A stretch of DNA of 64,000 bases from Myxococcales bacterium (GTDB lineage: Bacteria > Myxococcota_A > Polyangia > Fen-1088). The stretch is taken from contig PLNW01000087.1 in the NCBI GenBank assembly GCA_003142855.1, positions 17,137 to 81,136 on the forward strand, read 5' to 3'. How positions within the stretch are numbered: the stretch's first letter is position 1; each line of letters opens with the position of its first letter. The position numbers and the translations under genes are program-made. Positions 42,919 through 50,630 of the stretch are shown here, piece after piece. The notes under the pieces were generated by a model. That model worked only from the letters and a program-made list of their open reading frames with translations, ran no database searches and was not told the DNA's origin.

Positions 42919-43937
42919 GACGGCCTGTCTTTCACGGCACGGGTCATGGCCGTGATGCTGGCCAAGGTCGTCGATGTTGACAGCCCGCAGGCAGGCGCGA
43001 TGATGTCCACCCCGTCGCGCACGAGCTCCACTGCGCGCTCAGCGATCTTGTCGGGCGCTCCCCACTGCAAGAGGTACGTGCTCAGATTGCCCATGGTGAC
43101 CAGGGCGGGCGAGTCGGCCTTCAATCCTTTGAGGCTGACCATGGCATCCACGCTGATGGCGTCGCTGGCCAATCCCGGCAAAAGGCGGGTGCCGTTGCCC
43201 AGTTTTCCGCAAATGTGCACGATCACCGGCGTGGCCAGGGCATGAATCGCGCCGATCAGATCATTCAGGTAATGAACCGCATATTCCTGGAAAAGCTGCG
43301 GGCCCAGAATCTCGACGGTGGCCGTCGGATCGCCCACGGCAATGACGGTGGCGCCGGCCGCGACCAGCGCGCCCGCGTATTCGGCCAGCACCGCTGTGAC
43401 CTGGCCCAACACGCGGTGGGCGTCCTCGCGCCGGGTGCGTAGTTCCTTGAGAAATGTGACCGGATCCACGATCGACGCCGCCACACTCACCGGGCCAGTC
43501 AGGGTTGCCACCACGGGAAAGTCGGGACGCTTTCGGCTCAACCGGTCCACCGCTTCGGCCACCACCATTGCGCGTCCTCCACGTACTGCGTTTGCAGTAA
43601 TCTCCACCTTGGTCAGCGACGTGAATGCCTCGGACTGAATTTTTGGTTCGCAGGCCAGCGTGCCGTGATCGATGCGGCTGCCGAATAGCTCGGCTTCCAC
43701 GGTCATGCAAAAGGGGACGCCAATGTTCTCGAAGCCGGTGTGCTCGCTCACCGCCTCGGCCAGAGCGGCCATCTTGGCACCAGAAAAGTGCGCCTCGGGC
43801 AGGGTGAGCCCGGTCTTCTGCATCACCTCGACAATGGCCGCATTCATCATTCCGCCCGTGCAGATCACCGGCGGCCGATCCACCAGCTTCTTGCTCAGAA
43901 CGTCCAGCAGACGCTCGCGCGGCGCCAATGGACTCAT
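42915..43937 (-). CDS. UroD-family (MtaA-like) cobamide methyltransferase, second copy
   Basis: 340 residues. Zinc ligands of MtaA/MtbA-type enzymes are visible: H241 and C243 in VHICGKLGN and C317 in APACGLS. TLTGPVSVAASIVDP and GDPTATVEILGP belong to the UroD barrel. The enzyme moves a methyl group between corrinoid and a thiol or another acceptor. ATG 43937 overlaps the preceding methyltransferase stop (ATGA). It is clearly diverged from its neighbour, so the two probably handle different half-reactions. Confidence 0.88.
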   Translation of the reverse strand: MSPLAPRERLLDVLSKKLVDRPPVICTGGMMNAAIVEVMQKTGLTLPEAHFSGAKMAALAEAVSEHTGFENIGVPFCMTVEAELFGSRIDHGTLACEPKIQSEAFTSLTKVEITANAVRGGRAMVVAEAVDRLSRKRPDFPVVATLTGPVSVAASIVDPVTFLKELRTRREDAHRVLGQVTAVLAEYAGALVAAGATVIAVGDPTATVEILGPQLFQEYAVHYLNDLIGAIHALATPVIVHICGKLGNGTRLLPGLASDAISVDAMVSLKGLKADSPALVTMGNLSTYLLQWGAPDKIAERAVELVRDGVDIIAPACGLSTSTTLASITAMTRAVKDRPS

Positions 43938-44980
43938 GCGCTGGCCCCGGTCAAATGTGGCGGCCAGCCGATTTCGTCCACGGCGCGTACCATGGCGTCG
44001 ATATTGGCGAACGGAGTTTCCGTGGGCAGGCTGCAACCTGTTGCAACCACGAAGCCGCGTGGACTGTCGCCCCCCTCGCGCACGCAGGTGCGCACCGCCT
44101 CGCGCACGCCAGCGGGATCGCTTTCAAACAGCACGGACACGGGTGGCACGTTGCCCATCAGTCGGACCCGTTTCCCAACTGCGGCCTTGACCTCGGTCAA
44201 GCTGGCCTCGTTGTCGATGGACAGACAGTCCGCGCCGGTGTCAGCCATCAGGGCCCAAACCGGCCGCGTCTTGCCACAGATGTGGAGAGTGACCGACTTC
44301 CCCCGACCGCGAATGTGCATCACCAACCGTTCCAGGTAGGGCAGCCCGAATTCGCGGAACTGGCGCGGACTCACCACCGTGGACGACAGCATGGGATCGG
44401 TGATGCTCGGCGAGGCGCCCGCATCCAAGATGGAGTCCGCCCAGCGCAACGCTGTCTCCAGGGAAATCTCGCACAGGTGTCGCACCACTGCGGGCTCGCG
44501 CAAGGCCAGCCGCGCGAGCGTCTCGGCGCCCACCAGAAACGAGGCATTGGTGAAAGGGCCCGTCACCGCAGCCGTGACCGCCACCTCGTCCCCCAGGTCG
44601 TCCACCACGCGCGCCACTGCCTCGCGATGCGCGGGCAGACAGCCATCCTTGCCTGGATCCGCCGGTAGCAGACGATCCACGTCGTGTGCGCTGGCGATAG
44701 CGGGCTCCTGCAAGTACGCGGTTTCGTCTTCCGGCACGCGCACCTTGGCGCCCATGGCCTCGGCTTGCACGTACAGATCCGTGAATACGCGAACCACGTC
44801 GTAGCCAAAACGGCGATACGCCGCCGTGTGGGCTCGCGCCAGCAATTCACCCGATCGACGAATCTCCGCTGTGCGCACGCCGATCACCCTCGCGGCCGTG
44901 TTGCCCACAATGGGCACACAGGGCAGCCGATCCAGGGGACGGCCCGCAGCCAGGGCCGCGAAACGCTCGACTGGCGTCAC
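43934..44980 (-). CDS. UroD-family (MtaA/CmuA-like) corrinoid methyltransferase, first copy
   Basis: 348 residues. The fold shows VTGPFTNASFLVG, ITDPMLSSTVVSPRQFREFGLPYL, the zinc ligands H233 and C235 in LHICGKTRP and C316 in ATGCSLPTETPFANI, which is the CX2P-TP-NI ending typical of MtaA/CmuA. It directly follows the corrinoid protein gene with a 4-bp overlap, the usual pairing of a methyltransferase with its corrinoid carrier. Confidence 0.9.
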   Translation of the reverse strand: MTPVERFAALAAGRPLDRLPCVPIVGNTAARVIGVRTAEIRRSGELLARAHTAAYRRFGYDVVRVFTDLYVQAEAMGAKVRVPEDETAYLQEPAIASAHDVDRLLPADPGKDGCLPAHREAVARVVDDLGDEVAVTAAVTGPFTNASFLVGAETLARLALREPAVVRHLCEISLETALRWADSILDAGASPSITDPMLSSTVVSPRQFREFGLPYLERLVMHIRGRGKSVTLHICGKTRPVWALMADTGADCLSIDNEASLTEVKAAVGKRVRLMGNVPPVSVLFESDPAGVREAVRTCVREGGDSPRGFVVATGCSLPTETPFANIDAMVRAVDEIGWPPHLTGASA

Positions 44981-45651
44981 GGCACTCTCGACTCCGCTGG
45001 CGCCTGGCGCAGGCGCGTGGCCACTGCCACGGCACCCGAGGCATTGGCCGCGTAGCCGTCCGCGCCGATGCGATTGGCAAACTGCTGCGAGACCGGGCCA
45101 CCACCCACCATCACCTTGATGCGCGAACGCGCCTGCTTTTCGTCCAGCAGCCGAATCACCTTGGACATGGCGCCCATGGTGGTGGTCATCAGAGTGGACA
45201 GGCCGATGATGTGCGCGCCCACGGACTCGGCCCGTTCCACGAAGGTTGCAGGGGGCACGTCGCGGCCCAGGTCCACCACCTCGAAACCGGCCGTTTCCAG
45301 CATGATCTTCACCAGATTCTTGCCGATGTCGTGCGTGTCGCCCTCCACCACGCCGATGACCACGATTCCCTTCTTGCGCTCCCCGGCCCCGCTTGGCAGG
45401 TGCGGCTGCAACACGCGCAGGCCCGCATACATGGCGTCCGAGCAGATGAGCAACTCGGGAATGAAATACTCCTCGCGCTCGAACAGGTCGCCCGCCCGGC
45501 GCATGCCGTCCACCAGGCCCGCCTCGATGCCACGCCCGGGATCGATCCTCTGCACCAGCAGTTTCTGCGAGAGTCGGACCGTTTCAGCCTCGTCCATGGC
45601 CAGCACGGCCTCGGACAGGCGATTTAGCAGCGAAGCTTCTTCCTGTGACAT
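44977..45651 (-). CDS. Corrinoid protein (MtaC/MtbC/MttC-like)
   Basis: 224 residues. An N-terminal helical cap (about 1-90; DLFEREEYFIPELLICSDAM) precedes a Rossmann-like cobalamin domain with D105-X-H107-X-X-G110 (EGDTHDIGKN), whose His is the lower cobalt ligand, then LSTLMTTTM and VMVGGGPVS. It carries the methyl group between the two UroD-type enzymes and needs the RACo-like activator. It starts 5 bp after the permease stop. Confidence 0.94.
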   Translation of the reverse strand: MSQEEASLLNRLSEAVLAMDEAETVRLSQKLLVQRIDPGRGIEAGLVDGMRRAGDLFEREEYFIPELLICSDAMYAGLRVLQPHLPSGAGERKKGIVVIGVVEGDTHDIGKNLVKIMLETAGFEVVDLGRDVPPATFVERAESVGAHIIGLSTLMTTTMGAMSKVIRLLDEKQARSRIKVMVGGGPVSQQFANRIGADGYAANASGAVAVATRLRQAPAESRVP

Positions 45652-45656
45652 GCAAT

Positions 45657-46496
45657 CTACCTTTGCCAGAACAGAGCACGGCGCTTGACCCGGTCGAGCG
45701 CACGCATGCAAACAAAGGTCACTGCGCCAGTGAACAGGATGCCTGCCACCATGCGCGGATAGTCGGCGAAGTCGGCGTAGAACTGCACGAAGCGGCCCAA
45801 GCCAGCGTTGGCGCCGAACAGCTCGGCCACAGTGAGCATGATGAAGGACATGGCCAGGCCGACTGACATGCCGGAAAAGATGTGAGTCAGCGACGATGGA
45901 AACACCACCCGACGCAAGTATTCGGCTTTGCCCAAGCCCAGCACGCGCGCGTTGTCGCGCAGCCGCTGCGGCACCGACGCGGCCCCGGCCGTGGCATTGA
46001 CGAAGATGGGCCAGAACGCGCCAATGAACACCACTGCAATCGCGGCGCTGCGAAACCCGGGCAAGAGCGCAATGGCGTAGGGCACGTACACAGTCGGCGG
46101 GACCGGGGCCACCACGCGCGTGAACGGCACCGTCAACCGCTCCAGCCAGCGCGTTGTCCCCGCCAGAATGCCCAGCACCACGCCGGCCACGACGGCTGCG
46201 GCGTAGCCCGGGATCAAGATGATGAACGACGAAAACGTCCCTTTGCCCAGCTCGGGCAAAGAAGCCCACAGGGCCTGGGCCGTCAGCAACGGCGACGGAA
46301 ATAGGAATCTGTTGCGCGCCGGCACCACCCAGGCCACGAGCTGCCAGAGAAACACCAGCCCAATCAGCAAGCACCAGCCTTCCTTGCCCGACAGGCGCGC
46401 CGTCAGCCGACGCGGCGTCAGCGTCGGTCGCGCGGCGGACGCCGGCAGATCCGCGAAAGCCATCGAGGCCACGCCACTTGCCCTGACCTCGCTCAT
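45657..46496 (-). CDS. NitT/TauT-family ABC transporter permease with mobile element at its 5' end
   Basis: 279 residues from ATG 46496. Hydrophobic segments begin with GWCLLIGLVFLWQLVAWVV; the coupling region is RDNARVLGLGKAEYLRRVVFPSSLTHIF, and AELFGANAGLGRFVQFYADFADYP follows. Other in-frame starts are ATG 46505 and ATG 46772. The last overlaps the ATPase stop (ATGA) on the far side of an inserted 265-bp element; the frame stays open through it, so a 92-residue extension is possible. It is paralogous to the permease at 18994. Confidence 0.88.
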   Translation of the reverse strand: MSEVRASGVASMAFADLPASAARPTLTPRRLTARLSGKEGWCLLIGLVFLWQLVAWVVPARNRFLFPSPLLTAQALWASLPELGKGTFSSFIILIPGYAAAVVAGVVLGILAGTTRWLERLTVPFTRVVAPVPPTVYVPYAIALLPGFRSAAIAVVFIGAFWPIFVNATAGAASVPQRLRDNARVLGLGKAEYLRRVVFPSSLTHIFSGMSVGLAMSFIMLTVAELFGANAGLGRFVQFYADFADYPRMVAGILFTGAVTFVCMRALDRVKRRALFWQR

Positions 46497-46778
46497 ATCC
46501 CCCATAGGCGTTGAGCGGGTCCACCGCGTGTGCAGAGGGCCATTCGCGATTCGAGGGCACAAGTCTTCGAGTCGGGTCACCCCTCTCCCTCCGGGAGAGG
46601 GGTTTGGGGGTGAGGGTGAGGGTGAGGCTTCCACTGAGCCGGACGCTGAAGTCACCAAAGTGCTGTAACCGCGCCCTCGGCACGATTCGACGTGCAATGC
46701 AGTACCCTCACCCCGGCCCTCTCCCAGAGGGAGAGGGTGGTCTACCTGCGGCCGCTTAACGCCTATGCTCATATCCCC
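46492..46778. mobile_element. 265-bp MITE-like element with 16-bp terminal inverted repeats and 11-bp target duplication
   Basis: The element spans 46503-46767. Ends are CATAGGCGTTGAGCGG (46503-46518) and CCGCTTAACGCCTATG (46752-46767), inverted with one mismatch. CTCATATCCCC flanks it on both sides (46492-46502 and 46768-46778). Inside are two short palindromes of CCCTCTCCC/GGGAGAGGG type, at 46580-46602 and 46717-46737, in opposite orientation, as in REPIN-like elements. It has no gene of its own. It separates the ATPase stop from the permease start, which were probably fused in an ATGA overlap before insertion. Insert plus duplication is 276 bp, or 92 codons without a stop. Confidence 0.8.
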
Positions 46779-47593
46779 TCGGCCTCCGCCACCGTGTCCG
46801 CGGCCGACAGCCGCTGCAGCATGTCGCCCTGCAAGTAGTCGGTGACGGCCTTGCGCAAGCCCTGAAACTCGGGCCGCAGGTAGGTTTGCCGGCGAGGACG
46901 CGGCCTGGGAATGGGGACATCCAGGTCCGCGATGATTCGCCCTGGACATGCTCCGAGCACCACCACTCGATCGGCGAGAAGGATGGCCTCGTCCACGTCG
47001 TGGGTGACGAACACGATGGTGCGCGCAGGCCTGCTGGAATTCCACACCTCCAGCAGGAGATCCTGCAGGCGGGTTCGGTTGACCGGATCCAACGCGCCAA
47101 AGGGCTCGTCCATCAACAGCACGGGCGCGCCCATGGCCAGCGCCCGGGCAATCGCCCCACGCTGGCACATTCCACCTGACAGCTCCTGCGGGTACTTGCC
47201 GTGCGCGTCGGCCAGCCCGACCAATTCCAGATACTCCTCAGCCAACTCGCGCCGCTCTTTGCGTTCGAGCTGTGGGTGCGCCTTGCCAATGGCCAGGACC
47301 ACATTTTCGGTCAGGGTCATCCAGGGAAAGAGCGAGTAGTCCTGAAACACCACGCCCCGATCGATCCCCGGGCCGGTCACCGGTTTTCCACGGTGTCGGA
47401 TGTGTCCGCGTTGCGGAATCTCCAGCCCGGCCAGCAGGCGCAGCACCGTGCTCTTGCCTGACCCGCTCGGCCCCAGCAGGGAAACGAATTCTCCCTCACG
47501 AAGCCCGAGCGACAGATCTGCGAGCACGGCGCCTTTGCCATAGCCGAACGACACCGAGTCAAGTTCCAGTGCCGGCTGGGGCGCCGAGTTCAT
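46769..47593 (-). CDS. NitT/TauT-family ABC transporter ATP-binding protein
   Basis: 274 residues with Walker A GPSGSGKST, VFQDYSLFPW, a changed signature LSGGMCQRGAIARAL, Walker [13 protein letters not shown] and H-loop FVTHDVDEAILL. ATG 47593 overlaps the stop of the binding protein gene (ATGA). It is the only ATPase near the paralogous binding protein/permease families at 47.6/45.7 kb and 17.9/19.0 kb and may serve both. Confidence 0.92.
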   Translation of the reverse strand: MNSAPQPALELDSVSFGYGKGAVLADLSLGLREGEFVSLLGPSGSGKSTVLRLLAGLEIPQRGHIRHRGKPVTGPGIDRGVVFQDYSLFPWMTLTENVVLAIGKAHPQLERKERRELAEEYLELVGLADAHGKYPQELSGGMCQRGAIARALAMGAPVLLMDEPFGALDPVNRTRLQDLLLEVWNSSRPARTIVFVTHDVDEAILLADRVVVLGACPGRIIADLDVPIPRPRPRRQTYLRPEFQGLRKAVTDYLQGDMLQRLSAADTVAEAEGI

Positions 47594-48651
47594 CAGTTCC
47601 TCGACGTGTAGACGGAGTGCAGCGTCTTCCAGTACGCTTCCTGTGGCGCCTCCTTCTCCAGACTCTCCAGTGCTGCCAGGTAGGCTTTGCCGTCGACAAA
47701 CGGTGTGATGTCCGCGTTCGATTCGACGAAGTTGCTGGCCTTCATGACCTTCCAGAACTCCTGGATGGCGGTCAGGTTGGGGTCGGACGACTGGTCCAGA
47801 TACGGCGAATAGAACGCCTTTCTGGCCAGCGCCGGATCGACCTTCACGTACTTGACGATGTCGCGAATGGTTGCGTCCTGGTTGGTCTTGCTGAACAGCT
47901 CCGCTCTCAGAATGGCTCGGATGAAGCGCTGCCAGACATCGCCGTGCGAATCGAGATCCTTGTGATTGATGGTGAGGCGGCAGCAGGGATGGCCGGGTTG
48001 CAGATCCTTGCTGCGCACCACCACTGCCAGTCCCTGCTCTTCGGCCCGCAGATCGTGCGGGCCCCAAACCACACCCGCGTCCACCTGGCCGCTCTTCACT
48101 GACTCAATGACCGCAGGCGGGTTCTTGACCTCGAAGATTTGCAGATCCTTCCTCCAGTCCAGACCCGCCCGGGCGAGCGCGCCCCGCAGCACCGCGTCCC
48201 CGGTCGCCAGTCGCACGGTGGCGACCTTCTTTCCCTTCAAATCCGCGACCGACTTGATCTCCGTCGCTTTCTCCTTGGTCGTTATGATGGACACATCTTC
48301 ACCCATGACACCGCCGATGATGCGCAGGTCGGCGCCCTTGGCGATGTGCACGAGAGGCGCCGTGGTGCCGAAGGCGCCCAAGTCAAGCTGGCCCGCGCGC
48401 AACGCCGCCAGCCCGTCGGCCGAGTTGGTGAACTCGGACAGTTGCACGTTCAGTCCCTCCTGCTGGAAGAACTTCTCTTCCGCCGCCACGAAGAACTTGG
48501 CGTGGCCCGTGACCGGCAGGTGTCCGACCTTCAGGTTCACCAGCGGCGGTGGCGCCGCGACCTTCTTGCGGCAAGCCGGGGCCAAAATGGCGGCCCCGAT
48601 GGCCAGCGCAGCCGCGATCCTCATTCTTCTCGCTTGCGACGTCATCGCCAT
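47593..48651 (-). CDS. NitT/TauT-family substrate-binding lipoprotein
   Basis: 352 residues with a lipoprotein signal (AAILAPAC). Blocks VGHLPVTGHAKFFVAAEEKFF, FTNSADGLAALRAGQLDLGAFG, DLKGKKVATVRL and GHPCCRLTINHKDL belong to the sulfonate/nitrate binding family. It is paralogous to the protein at 17894-18919. It follows the porin gene by 8 bp, giving an outer-membrane-to-cytoplasm uptake route ahead of the corrinoid enzymes. Confidence 0.88.
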   Translation of the reverse strand: MAMTSQARRMRIAAALAIGAAILAPACRKKVAAPPPLVNLKVGHLPVTGHAKFFVAAEEKFFQQEGLNVQLSEFTNSADGLAALRAGQLDLGAFGTTAPLVHIAKGADLRIIGGVMGEDVSIITTKEKATEIKSVADLKGKKVATVRLATGDAVLRGALARAGLDWRKDLQIFEVKNPPAVIESVKSGQVDAGVVWGPHDLRAEEQGLAVVVRSKDLQPGHPCCRLTINHKDLDSHGDVWQRFIRAILRAELFSKTNQDATIRDIVKYVKVDPALARKAFYSPYLDQSSDPNLTAIQEFWKVMKASNFVESNADITPFVDGKAYLAALESLEKEAPQEAYWKTLHSVYTSRN

Positions 48652-48659
48652 CCTTCCCG

Positions 48660-50183
48660 CTAGTAGTTGAGCTGCGCTCGGCCGAAGAACACGTTTTCCG
48701 CCGGTCTGTTTCCGCTGGCGGCGCCGCCCAAGTACGAAGTGCGATTGTAGCTGAAGAGAAATCGCACACAGCGGTTGAAGTACCAGTTGAGTCCGCCGGC
48801 AAGTTCGGTGGCATGCTTCACCGATGCGGTCTCGTCAACCGGCTTCGTGGTATCGGTCTTGGCCCCGAAGGCGGACTGGTCGAATCTCAACTGCGAGGCC
48901 CGCGCGACCAACTCGAAGGCGCCGAAGGTGCCAGCTTGCAAGTCAAAGGGCGTCGCGATCTTGGCTTGCGAGTAAGACGCGTTGCCGCCGTACAGGAATA
49001 GCGACGCTTCGGCGGTCCACCCTTGGTTGCCCACGCGAGTGTTGTCATAGTTGAAGCCCACCCGCTGCTGCGAGTAGATGTACTCCGCGAGCAAGCCGAA
49101 AGGACCCACAGAATAGTAGCCGTGGGCGTTGATCCTTCGCTGCTGTCCCGACGCGATGGCCGTGTCCGCCAGGCCAAGCGTGCTGCCGGTCTTGTACGAA
49201 AAGATCGCAGCGCCCCCTGGGGATTTGTAGGTCGGCAAATTCTGGGACTGGCCGGCAGCCTGCGGCACTCCGCTCTTGCGACCGACGGTTCCGGCGATTC
49301 CGATGATGGCGTACTGAAAGGAATCCGGGTTGGGGGCACCGAGGGGTTGCGCGAAGACGCGACCTTCAAAATCCTTGTAGCGACTGGGGTCGAGATCCGT
49401 GTAGGCGTTGTCGACGGCGCCATTGAACACGCCCAAGGCATACCCGGCATAGCCCTTTGCGATCTCGCCCTGTACCTGAGCGCCCAAGTCCCGCAAAGGC
49501 GTGAGTTCGGTGGCCAGCGCGAATTCGTTGAAGAACAACTGGCCGGTCGGCTGCAGCCGTTCGAGCCCGATGGGAGCGCGGAATTTTCCGAAGCGGAACT
49601 GCAGCTCGTCCAGAATCTTGATCTGGAAATAGGCGTCGGGGAGAATGATGGCGGCGTTCGCCTGGGCCGCGGTGTTGGTGCTGTTGATCTGGCTGAAATC
49701 CGGGGCGAGGAGAAAGCTGACGCCGTAGGGCAGGGTTCCATCAATCCAGGGGATCGCCCGGCGCAGAAAGAAGGTTTCGTTGACCTTGGCCGGCGTGGTC
49801 CCATGCCAGAATTTGGCGTCGGCCTGCACCTGCAGGTGGAAGCGTAGTTGCGATTCCTTGCTGGCTGAACGCACACCAAAGCCCCCTGGTCCCGCATCCA
49901 CAAAGCCGCTTTGCGCAAGGAGCTGTGCCTGTTCCTTGGGAATCCCCGTCAGGACGACCGCAGGTTGCGGCGCGGGCGTCGCGACGGGCGCGGCGGCAGG
50001 CGGAGGCAAGAAAGTGGGCGCTGGAGAGGCGACCGGTTGGACTTCCGGCGGCGCCTGGGCCGCTGGCGCTTGCCCGACGATCGGCGCTCCCGACTCGGCT
50101 GGACTTCCCGTCTGTGCCTGTGCCGTGAGGGGGTAGAGAAAGAGACCAATCAGTGATGACTTCAGACTTTTCGAAACAGACAC
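48660..50183 (-). CDS. OprO/OprP-type porin, first gene of the corrinoid operon
   Basis: 507 residues from GTG 50183, behind AAGGAG. A signal peptide (ending TAQA) is followed by a Pro/Ala-rich periplasmic stretch (about 25-75) and a 16-strand-like barrel. FRFGKFRAPIGLERLQP, FLLAPDFSQINS and the C-terminal FFGRAQLNY are typical of phosphate-selective-porin relatives, an anion-selective group. An anion porin suits a sulfonate- or carboxylate-type nutrient. It is expressed from the promoter at 50479-50524 through a leader of about 290 nt. Confidence 0.85.
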   Translation of the reverse strand: MSVSKSLKSSLIGLFLYPLTAQAQTGSPAESGAPIVGQAPAAQAPPEVQPVASPAPTFLPPPAAAPVATPAPQPAVVLTGIPKEQAQLLAQSGFVDAGPGGFGVRSASKESQLRFHLQVQADAKFWHGTTPAKVNETFFLRRAIPWIDGTLPYGVSFLLAPDFSQINSTNTAAQANAAIILPDAYFQIKILDELQFRFGKFRAPIGLERLQPTGQLFFNEFALATELTPLRDLGAQVQGEIAKGYAGYALGVFNGAVDNAYTDLDPSRYKDFEGRVFAQPLGAPNPDSFQYAIIGIAGTVGRKSGVPQAAGQSQNLPTYKSPGGAAIFSYKTGSTLGLADTAIASGQQRRINAHGYYSVGPFGLLAEYIYSQQRVGFNYDNTRVGNQGWTAEASLFLYGGNASYSQAKIATPFDLQAGTFGAFELVARASQLRFDQSAFGAKTDTTKPVDETASVKHATELAGGLNWYFNRCVRFLFSYNRTSYLGGAASGNRPAENVFFGRAQLNY

Positions 50184-50478
50184 TCGGATTCTCCTTGCTG
50201 GTGGTTGCGATGCACGAGTTCCCTTCCCCCCGAAGGGGCGCTCGCGGTGTCACGGCTCGCCGGAATGGCGAAACTCGTGTCGACCTTGTTTTCTGAGAGG
50301 CAATTTCTGCGTCCTCCTTCCCGGTCTGACAGCCCCGCTCAGCGCTGCGTGCCCGGGAATGAGGGGAGCCCGCCGTGCGCATCGGGGGCTCCATGTGCCT
50401 TGGCGTCGTCAGCGCAAGCGCCGCTGGCTGGGAGCCCGCGTTCTGCGACAACAGCAACCAAGATGAATCATGCGGGTG
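50184..50478 (-). other. Long structured leader of the porin/corrinoid operon mRNA
   Basis: No gene is seen here. From the predicted start near 50472 to the GTG at 50183 the minus-strand leader is about 290 nt. It contains pairing blocks such as GGGCTCC with GGAGCCC around an AGCGGCGCTTGCGCT hairpin, and a CGCCCCTTCGGGGGG hairpin about 60 nt before the start codon. It does not show the conserved cobalamin, SAM-I or SAH riboswitch cores that I could look for by eye. Confidence 0.4.
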
Positions 50479-50524
50479 TTTTTACCGACCCGCAGCCCGG
50501 ACGTCAAGCAGAAAAGACAGCGTG
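50479..50524 (-). promoter_or_regulatory. Promoter/operator of the corrinoid operon
   Basis: On the minus strand, TTGACG (50507-50502), 17 bp and TAAAAA (50484-50479) make a near-consensus promoter. GACGTCAA (50500-50507), four bases and AAAAGACAGCGTG (50512-50524) match the promoter at 30229-30253 at 22/25. The box extends into a 6-3-6 palindrome, AAGACAGCGTGTCTT, and so may also control the divergent methyltransferase gene at 50631. Confidence 0.7.
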
Positions 50525-50630
50525 TCTTGTAAACCGATCTTCGGAGTGGGAATATGCGCCGAAAGACCTGGCACACACGCATCGGCTTCCGCCTATTGCA
50601 CGCGCCTTCGTTTTGTGAGACACCAGGCCT

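Noticed and set aside
46503..46767. Coding function of the mobile element itself
   Set aside because: The open frame through it is made of palindrome-derived repeats; no transposase or other domain is present.
50184..50478. Known cobalamin, SAM or SAH riboswitch in the porin leader
   Set aside because: The conserved core words could not be found by eye; kept only as an unnamed structured leader.
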